Of a DNA stretch of 51,643 bases, positions 24,531-34,821 are shown piece by piece. Each line of letters starts with the position of its first letter. Position 1 is the stretch's first letter. Where the stretch lies: assembly GCA_020160875.1 (NCBI GenBank), contig JAIUPE010000012.1, positions 1 through 51,643 on the forward strand, read 5' to 3'. Source of the DNA: Pseudomonadota bacterium. GTDB lineage: Bacteria; Pseudomonadota; Alphaproteobacteria; Rhodospirillales; Rhodospirillaceae. The notes under the pieces are model-generated. The model saw only the letters and a program-made list of their open reading frames with translations, did no database searches and had not been told where the DNA came from. The translations under genes were made by a program, and so were the position numbers.

Positions 24531-26522
24531 ATGCGGGCGCAGGCTGCGATTTTCTTTCGGCGTTTTTCTTTTCTGATGGCGCTCTGCGCGGGCGGGCTGT
24601 TCACGCCGCATGTGCAGGCGCAGGACAGCGCCGCCGCGCCTGTGTCGGCGGCGTCCGATCCCACCGCCGACGTGCGCCAGATCTGGCAGCTCGTCGATTA
24701 CATCGCCGTTGATTATGTGGGAGCTGTCGCGAACGGAGCGGTGATCAGCGAGGGCGAATACGCCGAGATGACGGAATTCGCGGCGACCATTCATTCGCGT
24801 CTCGCAACGTTGCCCGCGAAAGAAGGACAGGCCGCGCTCATTACCCAAGCCGAAGGCTTGATGGCCGCGATCTCGAACCGCGCCGCCCCGACGGAAGTCG
24901 CGCAGCTCGCCAATTCGCTGAGCGCCGCGCTCGTTGCGCTCTACCCAGTGCCGGTTGCGCCGGCCACGGCGCCCGATCTCGGCGCCGCGCAAGCGCTCTA
25001 TGCCGACAATTGCGCCGCCTGCCACGGTCTCGAAGGCCGCGGCGACGGAGAAACCGGCGCGCACCTCGACCCGCCGCCCATTGCCTTCACCGATCATGAC
25101 CGCGCGCGCGTCCGCAGCCCGTTCGCGCTCTATGAAGTGATCACGCAAGGCGTCGCCGATACCGGCATGGCCAGCTTCGAACAGTTGCCGGCCGATCAGC
25201 GCTGGGTGCTCGCCTTCTACGTCGGCAACATGTCCGCGACGCCGGAACTGCGCGCCCAGGGCGAGAAGCTGTGGCAGGACAGCGCCGCGGTCCGCGCCGC
25301 CGTGCCCGATCTCGCGACTCTGACCGCCGCGACCGAAGAAAAACTCGCCAGCGCCATCGGCGCCGAGCAAGCCCGCGCGGTCACGGCATATTTGCGCTCT
25401 TCGCCCGGCGTTGCCGAGCGGCCGGCCGCGGAAGGCGGTCTCGCCATCGCGCGTGCGCGCCTTGCGGAAAGCGTGAAGGCCTATGAAGCGGGCGACGCCC
25501 GCGCCGCCGGCCAGCTTGCGCTATCCTCCTATCTCGATGGTTTCGAACCGGTGGAAGGCGTACTACGCACGCGCGACGCGGGCCTTCTCGCGCAGGTCGA
25601 AACCGCCATGGGTGAGTATCGCACGCGCATCAACGCCGCCGCGCCGGTCGCCGATGTGATCGCGCAGGCCGCCGTGCTGCGTGGCCTGTTCGACGCCACC
25701 GACGCGGCGCTCTCGCCGTCTGCCGACGACGGCACCGCCGCCTTCCTCGGTGCTTTCACCATCCTGGTGCGCGAAGGGGTCGAAGCGCTGCTCGTCGTCG
25801 TCGCCATGATCGGCTTCCTTGGCAAGGTCGATCGCCGCGACGTGCTGCCGTACGTGCATGGCGGTTGGGCCGCGGCGTTGGTCGCCGGCCTTATCACCTG
25901 GGCCATCGCGGCCTACTTCTTCGAAATCGACGGTGCCAGCCGCGAGTTCACCGAAGGCTTCGCCGCTTTGTTCGCGGCCATCATCCTGGTCGCCGTCGGC
26001 ATCTGGATGCACGGCAAGAGCCTTGCCGGCCGTTGGCAGGCCTACCTCAAGGAACAGATCTCATCCGCGCTTAGTAAGAGCTCGGCATGGTTCCTGTTCG
26101 GCCTCGCGTTCGTCGCCGTCTACCGCGAGGTGTTCGAAACGATCCTCTTCTATATCGCCTTGTGGGCGCGCGGGAGTGTCGGCGCCATCGTCGGCGGCTT
26201 CTTTGCCGGCGTCGCGGTGCTGGCGGTCATCACTGTCGTGATGCTGCGGACCAGCAAGCGCCTGCCGATCTCGCAGTTCTTCGCGTGGAGTTCCGCGCTG
26301 GTGGCGCTGCTGGCCATCGTGATGGCGGGCAAGGGCGTTGCGGCGCTGCAGGAAGGCGGGCAGCTGCCGCCGAGTGTGGTGAACTTCCCGCGCTTTGAGA
26401 TCCTGGGTGTCTATCCGTCGCTCTACTCGCTGCTCGCGCAGCTCGCGGTCATCGTCGTGATCGTGCTCGGGTACTTCTACAACACCCGTAGCGCCGCGAA
26501 GGAGCACCCCAAGGCCGCCTAA
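24531..26522 (+). CDS. FTR1-family iron permease fused to a c-type cytochrome domain
   Basis: 663 aa from ATG 24531. The signal peptide ends near VQAQD. A long periplasmic region includes one haem c motif, CAACH, at about residue 165, in a single-haem cytochrome with the likely distal Met in GMASFEQLPADQRW. From about residue 410 seven membrane helices follow, with the two FTR1 iron motifs LVREGVEALLVV and YREVFETILFY (RExxE). In yeast Ftr1 works with an oxidase; here the tethered cytochrome may handle iron redox state. Bacterial fusions of this type are known. No Fur or Irr box is obvious upstream. Confidence 0.9.
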   Translation: MRAQAAIFFRRFSFLMALCAGGLFTPHVQAQDSAAAPVSAASDPTADVRQIWQLVDYIAVDYVGAVANGAVISEGEYAEMTEFAATIHSRLATLPAKEGQAALITQAEGLMAAISNRAAPTEVAQLANSLSAALVALYPVPVAPATAPDLGAAQALYADNCAACHGLEGRGDGETGAHLDPPPIAFTDHDRARVRSPFALYEVITQGVADTGMASFEQLPADQRWVLAFYVGNMSATPELRAQGEKLWQDSAAVRAAVPDLATLTAATEEKLASAIGAEQARAVTAYLRSSPGVAERPAAEGGLAIARARLAESVKAYEAGDARAAGQLALSSYLDGFEPVEGVLRTRDAGLLAQVETAMGEYRTRINAAAPVADVIAQAAVLRGLFDATDAALSPSADDGTAAFLGAFTILVREGVEALLVVVAMIGFLGKVDRRDVLPYVHGGWAAALVAGLITWAIAAYFFEIDGASREFTEGFAALFAAIILVAVGIWMHGKSLAGRWQAYLKEQISSALSKSSAWFLFGLAFVAVYREVFETILFYIALWARGSVGAIVGGFFAGVAVLAVITVVMLRTSKRLPISQFFAWSSALVALLAIVMAGKGVAALQEGGQLPPSVVNFPRFEILGVYPSLYSLLAQLAVIVVIVLGYFYNTRSAAKEHPKAA

Positions 26523-26541
26523 CGGCGGAGCACGTAAAAGT

Positions 26542-26577
26542 AAAACCGGCCAGCCTCTCGCGGGGCTGGCCGGTTTT
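26542..26577. terminator. Bidirectional terminator between FTR1 and DUF1800 genes
   Basis: A perfect 14-bp stem AAAACCGGCCAGCC / GGCTGGCCGGTTTT with an 8-nt loop lies between the convergent stops. A and T tracts flank both sides. Confidence 0.93.
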
Positions 26578-26599
26578 CTTTGTGCTCATGGCGCGTGGA

Positions 26600-28198
26600 T
26601 TACCGCAGCGTGAAGGCTTCGGTCGTCGCGATCAGGCTGATAAGACGGCGATAGTTGTTCTCGATGGTCGCGGCGGGACGCCGGGCGCTGATCGCGGTTG
26701 GGGCGCCGTTCGGGCCCGCCTGATCGGAGATGAGGACGTTCATATTTTCCGGCGGCAGGAGTTCGCCGATCATCCGGCGCACCCAGTACTCCACCGTTGC
26801 CGTCGCGGATGTCGCAGCTGCGGCTGGTGTTTGCGCCGTCAAACTCGTTTGCACCTCGCGCCAATTCGGAACCTGGAACAGGAGATTCCATGTTGCCACG
26901 TTGGCGCCTGTCGCGAGCCAGTAGGCATTGAAATCGGGACGGCCATCCGGCGCCGGCCAGGCGAACAGACCATCCGTAAGACGGTCGAGCGCCGTCGTGG
27001 CCGTGGTGCCGGCCCCGAGAATGGAGTCGGTCGTACGCAAAAGCGCGATAATTCTTTCGTACGGGCGGCGCACCTTGCCGATCGGGTGCGCATAGATGTC
27101 GTCCCCATTCATGACAATGGCGCGCAGCACCTGCGCAATCTGGTCCGGCGCATTCTGGTAAGTCCGGAACGCCGCCACCGCGCGGTCGTAAGCTGCGAGG
27201 GGAATGCTGTCGCCGAAAATACGGCGGATGAGGCGGCCGCAAACATAGCGCGCGGTCGCGGGATGCGTCGCGATCGTATCGAGCATGGCACGGCCCTGCG
27301 CCATGTCGCCGACCACGTTGGCGAGATTTCGGCCGAGTACGGATGTGGCGCGCGTATTGTGCTGCGTCGGGTTGTAGATGAACTCGCCAGTGTTCGGCAG
27401 CGTCTGATTGCCGGTGGTGCGTTGCCCGGTCTGCAACGTCCAGCCGGAAAGTGCGCGCGAGGCCTGAATGACATCCTGGTCGGTAAAGCCGGCCGGCGTG
27501 CCGTCGGCAAGGCGTGGCGCCGGCGTCACGTCGCCCACGCCGTAGTAGGCCTCCCCGCCCAGCGTATGAAGCTCCATGATCTCGCGCGCGTAGTTCTCGT
27601 TGGGCGTCGTGGCCGTGCTGAGGTAGTTGTCGAGGTAGATCAGCATCGAGCCGGCGGTGGCGGTGGCTTCCAGAAGCGTCCGGAAGTTGCCAAATGCGTT
27701 GGGGCGGATCGCGACGCGGTCGAACACGGGCAATAACACCGTCGCCGGCTCAGCTTCGTTTTTGCTGATATTGAAATGATTGTGCCAAAAATCGACCATG
27801 AACTCGCGCAGCTGGTAGCTGCTATGCGTGTTGCGCATCCATGTCGCGGCCAGGAGTTCTTGGCGCACGCGCGTACGTTCCGCGCCTGAAATCGCTTGGC
27901 TGCTGGCGCTGCGGTTAATGGTCCAAAGATCGGGTACCGGCAGATTGAGATAGTTGAAGGGGCGCATCTCGTCGACGGCCGGCCAGGTCCCTCGTGTTGA
28001 GGCGGGGTCCGAGGCGGCGTAGTTGATTCGCATGGTCTGCGCGGCGAGGTGCCCGGCCATGTACGGATCATCATCCGGCGGCGGGCGCAGTTGATCCTCG
28101 AGCCAGGCCTGTAAGCCGGTGAAACTGACGTTTCTCTCCTCGAGGTCGCGCGCCCCGAAGGTCAGCCGATTCAGCGCGATGCGATTTGGCGTTGGCAT
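26600..28198 (-). CDS. DUF1800-domain protein
   Basis: 532 aa, one DUF1800 domain. Motifs are ALNRLTFGARDLEE near the N-terminus, LREFMVDFWHNHFNIS, NYAREIMELHTLGGEAYYG, FTDQDVIQASRALSGWTL and LIRRIFGD. The function is not established. DUF1800 genes are almost always paired with a DUF1501 gene, as here (13 bp apart, same strand), and are thought to act outside the cytoplasm. No signal peptide is evident in this one, so it may ride with its partner. Confidence 0.9.
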   Translation of the reverse strand: MPTPNRIALNRLTFGARDLEERNVSFTGLQAWLEDQLRPPPDDDPYMAGHLAAQTMRINYAASDPASTRGTWPAVDEMRPFNYLNLPVPDLWTINRSASSQAISGAERTRVRQELLAATWMRNTHSSYQLREFMVDFWHNHFNISKNEAEPATVLLPVFDRVAIRPNAFGNFRTLLEATATAGSMLIYLDNYLSTATTPNENYAREIMELHTLGGEAYYGVGDVTPAPRLADGTPAGFTDQDVIQASRALSGWTLQTGQRTTGNQTLPNTGEFIYNPTQHNTRATSVLGRNLANVVGDMAQGRAMLDTIATHPATARYVCGRLIRRIFGDSIPLAAYDRAVAAFRTYQNAPDQIAQVLRAIVMNGDDIYAHPIGKVRRPYERIIALLRTTDSILGAGTTATTALDRLTDGLFAWPAPDGRPDFNAYWLATGANVATWNLLFQVPNWREVQTSLTAQTPAAAATSATATVEYWVRRMIGELLPPENMNVLISDQAGPNGAPTAISARRPAATIENNYRRLISLIATTEAFTLR

Positions 28199-28211
28199 TT
28201 TGCCCTCTTGA

Positions 28212-29426
28212 TTACTCGAAAATGCCCAGCGGCGCGTATTTCAGCGTCGGGAACACCGACGCGAGTTTGGCTTCTGTGCGGCGCTTTACTAGAATTTCCG
28301 CCAGCACCTGACGGTAATCGGTCGTGACCGCGAGATCGCCCGCGTTCAGCGCTGCGGGCGCGAGACCCGGCCAACTTCCGTAAATTTTCCCGCCTTTTGC
28401 GTTGCCGCTGAGGATCAGCATCCCGGACGCCGAGCCGTGGTCGGTTCCCTGATTGGCGTTTTCTTGGAAGCGGCGGCCGAACTCCGTCATCGTGACAAGC
28501 GTGATCCGATCTTGGTAATTCGCCATATCTGTCCAGAACGCAGACAAAGAGCGGGAAAATTCTGTCGTTCGGGTCGCGAATTCATTGACCAGATTGTTGT
28601 GCATATCCCAGCCGCCGTAATCGACCGTCACGACATCGACGCCGACGTTCATGCGGATCAGGCGGCCCACCGCCCGCAAGGACGCCGAGAAACTGCCGTT
28701 CGTGTAGCCGGCCGTGCCCGAAGGGTCTTGAAAACCCGCCAGCCCGGCTTGAACGTCCTGAATGGTCGTCAGGGTCTTGAGGACGGAATCTTTGTACGGC
28801 GTTCTCGCGCCGCTGCTGTTCAAAAGACGCATGACGTTGGCGTTTGGAGTGCCGCCCGACACGTTGAACGACGATGGATCGGCGATCGCCACTGATGCCG
28901 CCTGGCTGAGGAGCGCGGTGGGCGTGGTTGATCCCTGGGCGACCACGGAAAGATCGTTGGGCACGCCAACGGATGTGGTGTGACGCGCGAGCCACCCGGA
29001 ATTCATGGCGGGATCGGCGTCCGCCGTACCCTTTTCCATATTGGCCTGGCAGGTGAAGTGACTGCGGTCCACGGTGTACAATCCCGTCGCATGCACGAAG
29101 GCGAGTTTACCGCTGTCGTAGAGGGGCTTTAGTTCCGGCGCGCTGGCGCTCAGATAGAAGTCTGTGCCGTCCAGCGTGCCGACACCGATCCCCGCATTGG
29201 CGCCGGTCAGTTGCACGCGGATGGACCGGCGCGCGTTTTGATAAAAGATATCGCCCGCGGGGGACAGCATCTGTAGCCAATCGCAGGCGCCGCGCTGGAA
29301 CACGACGACGAGGACATCGCGCGCCGGCGCGCCATCTGCGGCGAAGGACACGCTGACGCCGGGCGCGATCGCAAGACCGGCGGTCGCGGTCATCCCGGAG
29401 AGAATCTGGCGTCTGGATATCTTCAT
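28212..29426 (-). CDS. DUF1501-domain protein with Tat signal
   Basis: 404 aa. A twin-arginine signal, KISRRQILSGMTATAGLAIA, is cut near SFAADG. The body is DUF1501, an alkaline-phosphatase-like fold: VLVVVFQRGACDWLQML, FVHATGLYTVDRSHF, VDVVTVDYGGWDMHNNL, ITLVTMTEFGRRFQEN and NQGTDHGSASGMLILSG. The Asp/His pattern suggests a metal site. It is first in a two-gene operon with DUF1800, so a folded, cofactor-bearing Tat substrate could carry DUF1800 along; that is inference. Confidence 0.92.
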   Translation of the reverse strand: MKISRRQILSGMTATAGLAIAPGVSVSFAADGAPARDVLVVVFQRGACDWLQMLSPAGDIFYQNARRSIRVQLTGANAGIGVGTLDGTDFYLSASAPELKPLYDSGKLAFVHATGLYTVDRSHFTCQANMEKGTADADPAMNSGWLARHTTSVGVPNDLSVVAQGSTTPTALLSQAASVAIADPSSFNVSGGTPNANVMRLLNSSGARTPYKDSVLKTLTTIQDVQAGLAGFQDPSGTAGYTNGSFSASLRAVGRLIRMNVGVDVVTVDYGGWDMHNNLVNEFATRTTEFSRSLSAFWTDMANYQDRITLVTMTEFGRRFQENANQGTDHGSASGMLILSGNAKGGKIYGSWPGLAPAALNAGDLAVTTDYRQVLAEILVKRRTEAKLASVFPTLKYAPLGIFE

Positions 29427-29677
29427 GGCGAACCTATCTGAAGGCCTGTTCTGTCATCGCGAACGGCAATGCCGTCGCCGCGCCGTTTCTGGCGCAGGAA
29501 GAAAGTGCTCGATGTTGGAGAAAGTTTGTACGGCGCGCCTGCAAGGCGGCGCACGCTCCGGACATCACGCCATTCAGCGCGACGCGGTCGGCATCTGGAG
29601 TCGCCGGAAGCATTCTTGCCCCTTTTGAACGCCGGGCCGGACTGCTCCGGCGAGGCTGCCCCGATCATATCAAAAAT
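29427..29677. other. Intergenic spacer upstream of DUF1501, no gene supported
   Basis: About 490 bp separate the DUF1501 start from the end of the PPK2 gene. A 108-codon minus-strand frame here has poor composition and no ribosome site. The spacer also contains two minus-strand terminator hairpins listed separately and an AT-rich stretch (29860-29890). It probably holds the DUF1501 promoter, which I cannot place. Confidence 0.5.
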
Positions 29678-29703
29678 CGCACGAAGTTCGGGATATTCGT
29701 GCG
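29678..29703 (-). terminator. Second minus-strand terminator between PPK2 and DUF1501 genes
   Basis: Arms CGCACGAA and TTCGTGCG are perfect 8-bp complements around a 10-nt loop. Reading the minus strand, the stem is followed by ATTTTTGATA, a U-rich tail. It would catch transcripts that pass the first hairpin at 29890. Confidence 0.6.
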
Positions 29704-29889
29704 GCCGACGAAAAGCGATCCAATACCTCTGGGGGCTATCGCGCATCATCGCTGAAACCTTCTGGAACCATTTGAAATTCCAGGAAAGATGGCTCCCCAG
29801 TCAGACCGTTACATTACACCTAAAACGTCTGAAGACATGCCGGCGTTGCAACTTTTCTGATCTATAATTACGGGCAAAAATTAAAATTC

Positions 29890-29904
29890 TCGCGCATAGC
29901 GCGA
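29890..29904 (-). terminator. Terminator of the PPK2 gene
   Basis: A short perfect stem TCGCGC / GCGCGA with loop ATA lies 17 bp after the stop. On the minus strand it is followed by GAATTTTAATTTTTG. The stem is short but the U-rich tail is good. Confidence 0.6.
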
Positions 29905-29920
29905 TGGTCCTGGAGGGGCC

Positions 29921-31444
29921 TCAACGGCCTTTCTTGCGTCCGGCGAGCGCTTTTTCCAGTGCGGTCGCCACGGTATCCATGATGGTGACGCGCGCGAAAT
30001 TCTTGCTGTTGGCCGCAATGATGCGCCACGGCGCGGCGTCCCGCGATGTGCGTTTTACCATCTCGTTTACCGCCGCCGCGTAAGCGTTCCAGTTTTTGCG
30101 ATTATGAAAATCGTCGGCAGTGAGTTTCCACTGCTTCGCGGGATCCTTGCGGCGTTCCTTGAAGCGCTTGAGCTGCTCATTCTTGTCGATGTGCAGCCAG
30201 AATTTCAGGAGCACGATACCTGACGCCGTCATTTCTTCTTCGAACGTGTTGATTTCGTCGTAGGCGCGTTGCCATGCGGACTTTGGAATCAGGTTGTCGA
30301 CGCGCTCCACCAGGACGCGGCCGTACCAGCTCCGATCAAAGATCGTGATATGTCCGGCGCGGTCAAGTGCGCGCCAGAAGCGCCAAAGATAGTGATGTTT
30401 ACGCTCCTCGTCGCTTGGCGCCGCGATGGGCACGACCTTGTAATTGTAGGCGCTTAGTCCGTAGGCGAGCCGCCTGATGGCGCCGCCCTTGCCCGCGGCG
30501 TCCCAGCCTTCGAAGGCAAGAACGGTCGAAATACCGGCCTGGCGCGCGGCCTGCTGGGCCCTGTAAAGGCGGGCTTGCTGTTCATGGAAGGCGCGCGCGT
30601 AATCCTTGTCGCTCATGGATTGGCTAAGATCGACGGCGGCGAGGATATCGTGCGCCGGCACTTTGCGTGGCACCGCGGCGTGCCCGCGCTTCGGCGTGCG
30701 GGCCATGCGTTTTAAATGCGCCGTGAAACTCTTACGTAGGATATCGAGAATTTCGAAACGGCGCCGATTGGCGTCGCGGCCCCCGACGATGTGCCACGGC
30801 GCGCGGCCGGTATTTGTCTTGGCAATCACGTTCGCCGCTGTCTTCACATACACGCTGTAGGGCGGCTGTGGCCGCCACGCATGATCGGCCGGGCGGAGTC
30901 CGAAGATCGGGTCATCGCCGTCGTCTTTCTGGCTTTTGCGATGGTGCCGCTCGGATAGGTGCAGCCAGAATTTCAAGATGAGGGCGCCATCGTCGGCCAG
31001 GGTCTGTTCGAACGTCGCGATATGCCGCAGGCGGTCGTCGCCGCGCCCGACGGGACGCTTCGGATCGAGGCCCAGAAGCTCGCCGTACCAGCCTTCCAGA
31101 TACAGGCCCATCGCGCCCGCCGCAGGCAGGCTGCGCCAGTAGCGCCAAAAAGGCGGGCGTTCGCTTTCCTCGTCGCTCGGCGCGTCGAACGCGTGGGTTT
31201 CGACCCAGCGTGGGTCCATCCAGGTATTGATGACGTTCAGCGTGTCGATGACCCCGGCGCCTTTCACGCCGGCCAGGACGACGATCACCGGAAATCGGGC
31301 CTTGTTACGAATCTCCTGCTGCAGCTCGATCAGATCGAGCCGTAAGTCATCCTTTAGCTTGCGGAAATCCCCGTCGGACAGGGGCTCGGCCTTTTCGGCG
31401 GATTTGAAGATTTTCGCGGCGGGAGAAGCTTTTGCGGGACTCAC
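29921..31444 (-). CDS. pap: Polyphosphate:AMP phosphotransferase, two-domain (class II) PPK2
   Basis: 507 aa with tandem PPK2 domains. The C-terminal domain is intact: Walker A FEGWDAAGKGGAIRRL (about 295), the APSDEERKHHYLWRFW lid region, and Walker B IFDRSWYGRVLVERV. The N-terminal domain keeps the fold but its P-loop reads LAGVKGAGVIDTL, without GxxxxGK, so it is likely inactive, as known for class II enzymes. The reaction is AMP plus polyphosphate to ADP. The start is a GTG at 31444 with GAGG upstream. It is divergent from gap. Confidence 0.9.
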   Translation of the reverse strand: MSPAKASPAAKIFKSAEKAEPLSDGDFRKLKDDLRLDLIELQQEIRNKARFPVIVVLAGVKGAGVIDTLNVINTWMDPRWVETHAFDAPSDEESERPPFWRYWRSLPAAGAMGLYLEGWYGELLGLDPKRPVGRGDDRLRHIATFEQTLADDGALILKFWLHLSERHHRKSQKDDGDDPIFGLRPADHAWRPQPPYSVYVKTAANVIAKTNTGRAPWHIVGGRDANRRRFEILDILRKSFTAHLKRMARTPKRGHAAVPRKVPAHDILAAVDLSQSMSDKDYARAFHEQQARLYRAQQAARQAGISTVLAFEGWDAAGKGGAIRRLAYGLSAYNYKVVPIAAPSDEERKHHYLWRFWRALDRAGHITIFDRSWYGRVLVERVDNLIPKSAWQRAYDEINTFEEEMTASGIVLLKFWLHIDKNEQLKRFKERRKDPAKQWKLTADDFHNRKNWNAYAAAVNEMVKRTSRDAAPWRIIAANSKNFARVTIMDTVATALEKALAGRKKGR

Positions 31445-31606
31445 GCGGACCTCGTGGAAAGCAGGAGCTGATATGCGCCGAGCCCGCTTGGATTCCGGGG
31501 AAGACTATTGTATTTCCGGCTCCACCCCGGCGCGGGATGCCACGGGGCCGTTCCGGCCCGCTCATGAGCCGCATCCCAACTTGTATATAAGGAAGTGAAG
31601 CACCCC

Positions 31607-32629
<1,023 letters not shown>

Positions 32630-32656
32630 GGCGTCGTCCGTCCCTTGCTCGATAAC

Positions 32657-32679
32657 CCTCTCCCCCTCGTGGGGAGAGG
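32657..32679. terminator. GC-rich hairpin between gap and pgk
   Basis: Arms CCTCTCCCC and GGGGAGAGG pair perfectly around CTCGT, 27 bp past the gap stop, with a T-run about 15 bp further. The CCCTCTCCCC / GGGGAGAGG sequence is a common dispersed intergenic motif in proteobacteria. It may partly terminate gap transcripts or stabilise a gap-pgk message. Confidence 0.65.
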
Positions 32680-32723
32680 ACAGGGCGAGGGGGTATTTTT
32701 GTTTTCCTACTTCGCGAGCGCCT

Positions 32724-33917
32724 ATGGCTTCCTTCAAGACTCTCGACCAGGCGAATGTTGAGGGCAAACGTGTCCTCGTACGCGCCGACCTGAATGTTCC
32801 GATGAAAGAAGGTCGCGTCACCGACGCAACCCGCATCGAGCGTCTCGCGCCGACTCTTAAGGATCTCATCGCCAGGAAGGCGAAGGTCATCGTGCTCTCG
32901 CACTTCGATCGCCCGAAGGGCAAGCGTGTGCCCGAGATGTCCCTGAAGCCCATCGCCCCCGTGCTTGCGAAAGCCATTGGCGCCGATGTCGCCTTCGCCG
33001 CCGATTGCATCGGCGAAGACGCGAAAAAAGTCGTCGACACGCTCCAGCCGGGCGATGTCGCGCTGCTCGAGAACCTGCGCTACCACAACGGCGAAGAAGC
33101 CAACGATCAGGCCTTTATCAAGGATCTCGCCGCGCTCGGCGATGTTTATGTGAACGACGCGTTCTCGGCCGCGCACCGCGCGCACGCTTCCACCGAAGGT
33201 CTTGCGCATATGCTGCCGGCTTATGCCGGCCGGCAGATGCAGGCCGAGCTGGAAGCGCTTGCCAGCGCGCTCGATAACCCGAAGAAGCCGGTGATGGCGA
33301 TCGTCGGCGGCTCGAAGATCTCGACCAAGCTCGACGTGCTCAACAACCTTGTCGAGCGCGTGAATCTGCTCGTCATCGGCGGCGGCATGGCCAATACGTT
33401 CCTGAATGCCCAAGGGATCGACGTCGGTAAATCGCTGTGCGAACGCGATCTCGCCGAAACCGCGCGCGGGATTTTGGAAAAGGCCAAGCAGGCCGGTTGC
33501 GAAGTCGTCCTGCCGACCGATGCGGTCGTGGCCGAAGGTCTTAAGGAAGGCGTTGCGACGGCCGTGGTCGATATCAAGGCTGTGCCGGCCGACACGATGA
33601 TCCTCGATGTCGGTCCCGCGAGTGTCCGCACGCTCGAAGCCAAACTCGGCGGCTGCAAGACTTTGCTCTGGAACGGCCCGCTCGGTGCGTTCGAGATCAA
33701 GCCGTTCGACGTCGGCACCAATGCCATCGCCAAGGCCGTGGCGGCGCTCACGGAAAAAGGCGCGCTGATCTCGGTGGCCGGCGGCGGCGATACCGTCGCG
33801 GCGCTCAACGCCGCGGGCGTCTCGGAAAAGCTGTCCTATATCTCGACGGCGGGCGGCGCTTTCCTCGAATGGATGGAAGGCAAGGAATTGCCCGGCGTGA
33901 AAGCTTTAGGGGGTTAA
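32724..33917 (+). CDS. pgk: Phosphoglycerate kinase
   Basis: 397 aa, full length. It interconverts 1,3-bisphosphoglycerate plus ADP and 3-phosphoglycerate plus ATP. The substrate site shows [23 protein letters not shown] and [14 protein letters not shown]. The hinge and nucleotide domain show [24 protein letters not shown] and [13 protein letters not shown]. The stop lies 3 bp before the GDT1-like gene, so co-transcription is likely. Confidence 0.97.
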   Translation: MASFKTLDQANVEGKRVLVRADLNVPMKEGRVTDATRIERLAPTLKDLIARKAKVIVLSHFDRPKGKRVPEMSLKPIAPVLAKAIGADVAFAADCIGEDAKKVVDTLQPGDVALLENLRYHNGEEANDQAFIKDLAALGDVYVNDAFSAAHRAHASTEGLAHMLPAYAGRQMQAELEALASALDNPKKPVMAIVGGSKISTKLDVLNNLVERVNLLVIGGGMANTFLNAQGIDVGKSLCERDLAETARGILEKAKQAGCEVVLPTDAVVAEGLKEGVATAVVDIKAVPADTMILDVGPASVRTLEAKLGGCKTLLWNGPLGAFEIKPFDVGTNAIAKAVAALTEKGALISVAGGGDTVAALNAAGVSEKLSYISTAGGAFLEWMEGKELPGVKALGG

Positions 33918-33920
33918 TTG

Positions 33921-34196
33921 ATGAGCCAGTTGCTGGCGATTTTCGCGACGGTCTTCTTCGCGGAGTTGGGCGACAAGACGCAACTGGCCACGGTTCTCTT
34001 CGCCGCCGACAAGGAGCAATCGCGCTGGTTGATCTTCTTTGCGGCCGCTGGCGCGCTCGTTCTCTCCACGGCCATTGCGGTCGTGCTCGGCACCCTCGCC
34101 GAGAAGTATCTCACCGCCATCCCGCTGAAACTCATCGCCGGCATCGGCTTCGTGGTGATTGGCGCCTGGACGATCTGGGGTCACTACAATCCCTGA
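33921..34196 (+). CDS. Half-size GDT1/UPF0016 cation transporter
   Basis: 91 aa with about three membrane helices and a single copy of the family motif AELGDKTQLAT (ExGDKT) at residues 15-25. Full-length GDT1 members have two such motifs and move manganese or calcium in exchange for protons. Half-size proteins work as pairs or homodimers. The start is ATG 33921 with AGGGGG upstream. No second half is present in the window. Its 3' end overlaps the LysE-type gene on the other strand by 13 bp. Confidence 0.85.
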   Translation: MSQLLAIFATVFFAELGDKTQLATVLFAADKEQSRWLIFFAAAGALVLSTAIAVVLGTLAEKYLTAIPLKLIAGIGFVVIGAWTIWGHYNP

Positions 34197-34807
34197 ACCA
34201 ATTTCAGGGCGATCCATAGAGCAAAGGCCGCGATCATCAACGCCGACGTGCGGTTGATCCACACCAGCGTTTCATCGGCAAGGCGCGCGCGCACCGTGCT
34301 CACGGCGCCGCACAGAATGAGCCACCAGGCGAAGGACCCGGCGAAGACGCCGAGCGTCAGCGCCGCGGAATATGCGTAGCCGCCTGTGAGGCCGACGCCC
34401 GCGCCGACGAACAGCGCGAGGAAGGTGAGGATCGTCATCGGGTTGGCCAGCGTCAGCACGTACATCTGTGCCGCCGTCGCCGGGCCCGCGCCCGGCGCTG
34501 CCATGTGTTTGGGTGTGGCCGCTTCGCGCCAGATGCGCCGGGCCAGCCACAGCATGGCGAGGAGTCCGGCCGCGCGCAGCGGGGTCTGCAAAGTCACCAG
34601 GAGCACCGTGACGGCGGTAAGGCCGAATGCGGCGACGGCCGCGTAGGTGGCGTCGGCCAGCGCGATGCCTGCACCGGCGGCCAGCCCACCACCGAACCCA
34701 CGCGTGAGGCTCTGTTGGATGCAAAGAAGGCTGATGGGGCCGACCGGCATCGCGATGGCGAGCCCCAGCCCGAAGCCGGTTGCGAATGTGATCCAAAGCA
34801 GCGTCAT
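34184..34807 (-). CDS. LysE/RhtB-family exporter
   Basis: 207 aa from ATG 34807 (MTLLWITFATGFGLGLAI); a longer frame to 34855 would overlap ynfA. Six membrane helices are visible, with the family motif AIAMPVGPISLLCIQQSLTR near residue 20. A further helix holds TLANPMTILTFLALFVG. The family exports amino acids; the substrate is not predictable. The start is only 14 bp from the divergent ynfA start, so the two promoters must overlap or lie inside the opposite gene. Confidence 0.88.
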   Translation of the reverse strand: MTLLWITFATGFGLGLAIAMPVGPISLLCIQQSLTRGFGGGLAAGAGIALADATYAAVAAFGLTAVTVLLVTLQTPLRAAGLLAMLWLARRIWREAATPKHMAAPGAGPATAAQMYVLTLANPMTILTFLALFVGAGVGLTGGYAYSAALTLGVFAGSFAWWLILCGAVSTVRARLADETLVWINRTSALMIAAFALWIALKLVQGL

Positions 34808-34821
34808 GGTAGGAAGATAGA

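Noticed and set aside
29423-29749. 108-codon minus-strand frame before the DUF1501 gene
   Set aside because: It overlaps a terminator hairpin and has low-complexity Arg-rich composition and no start signal.
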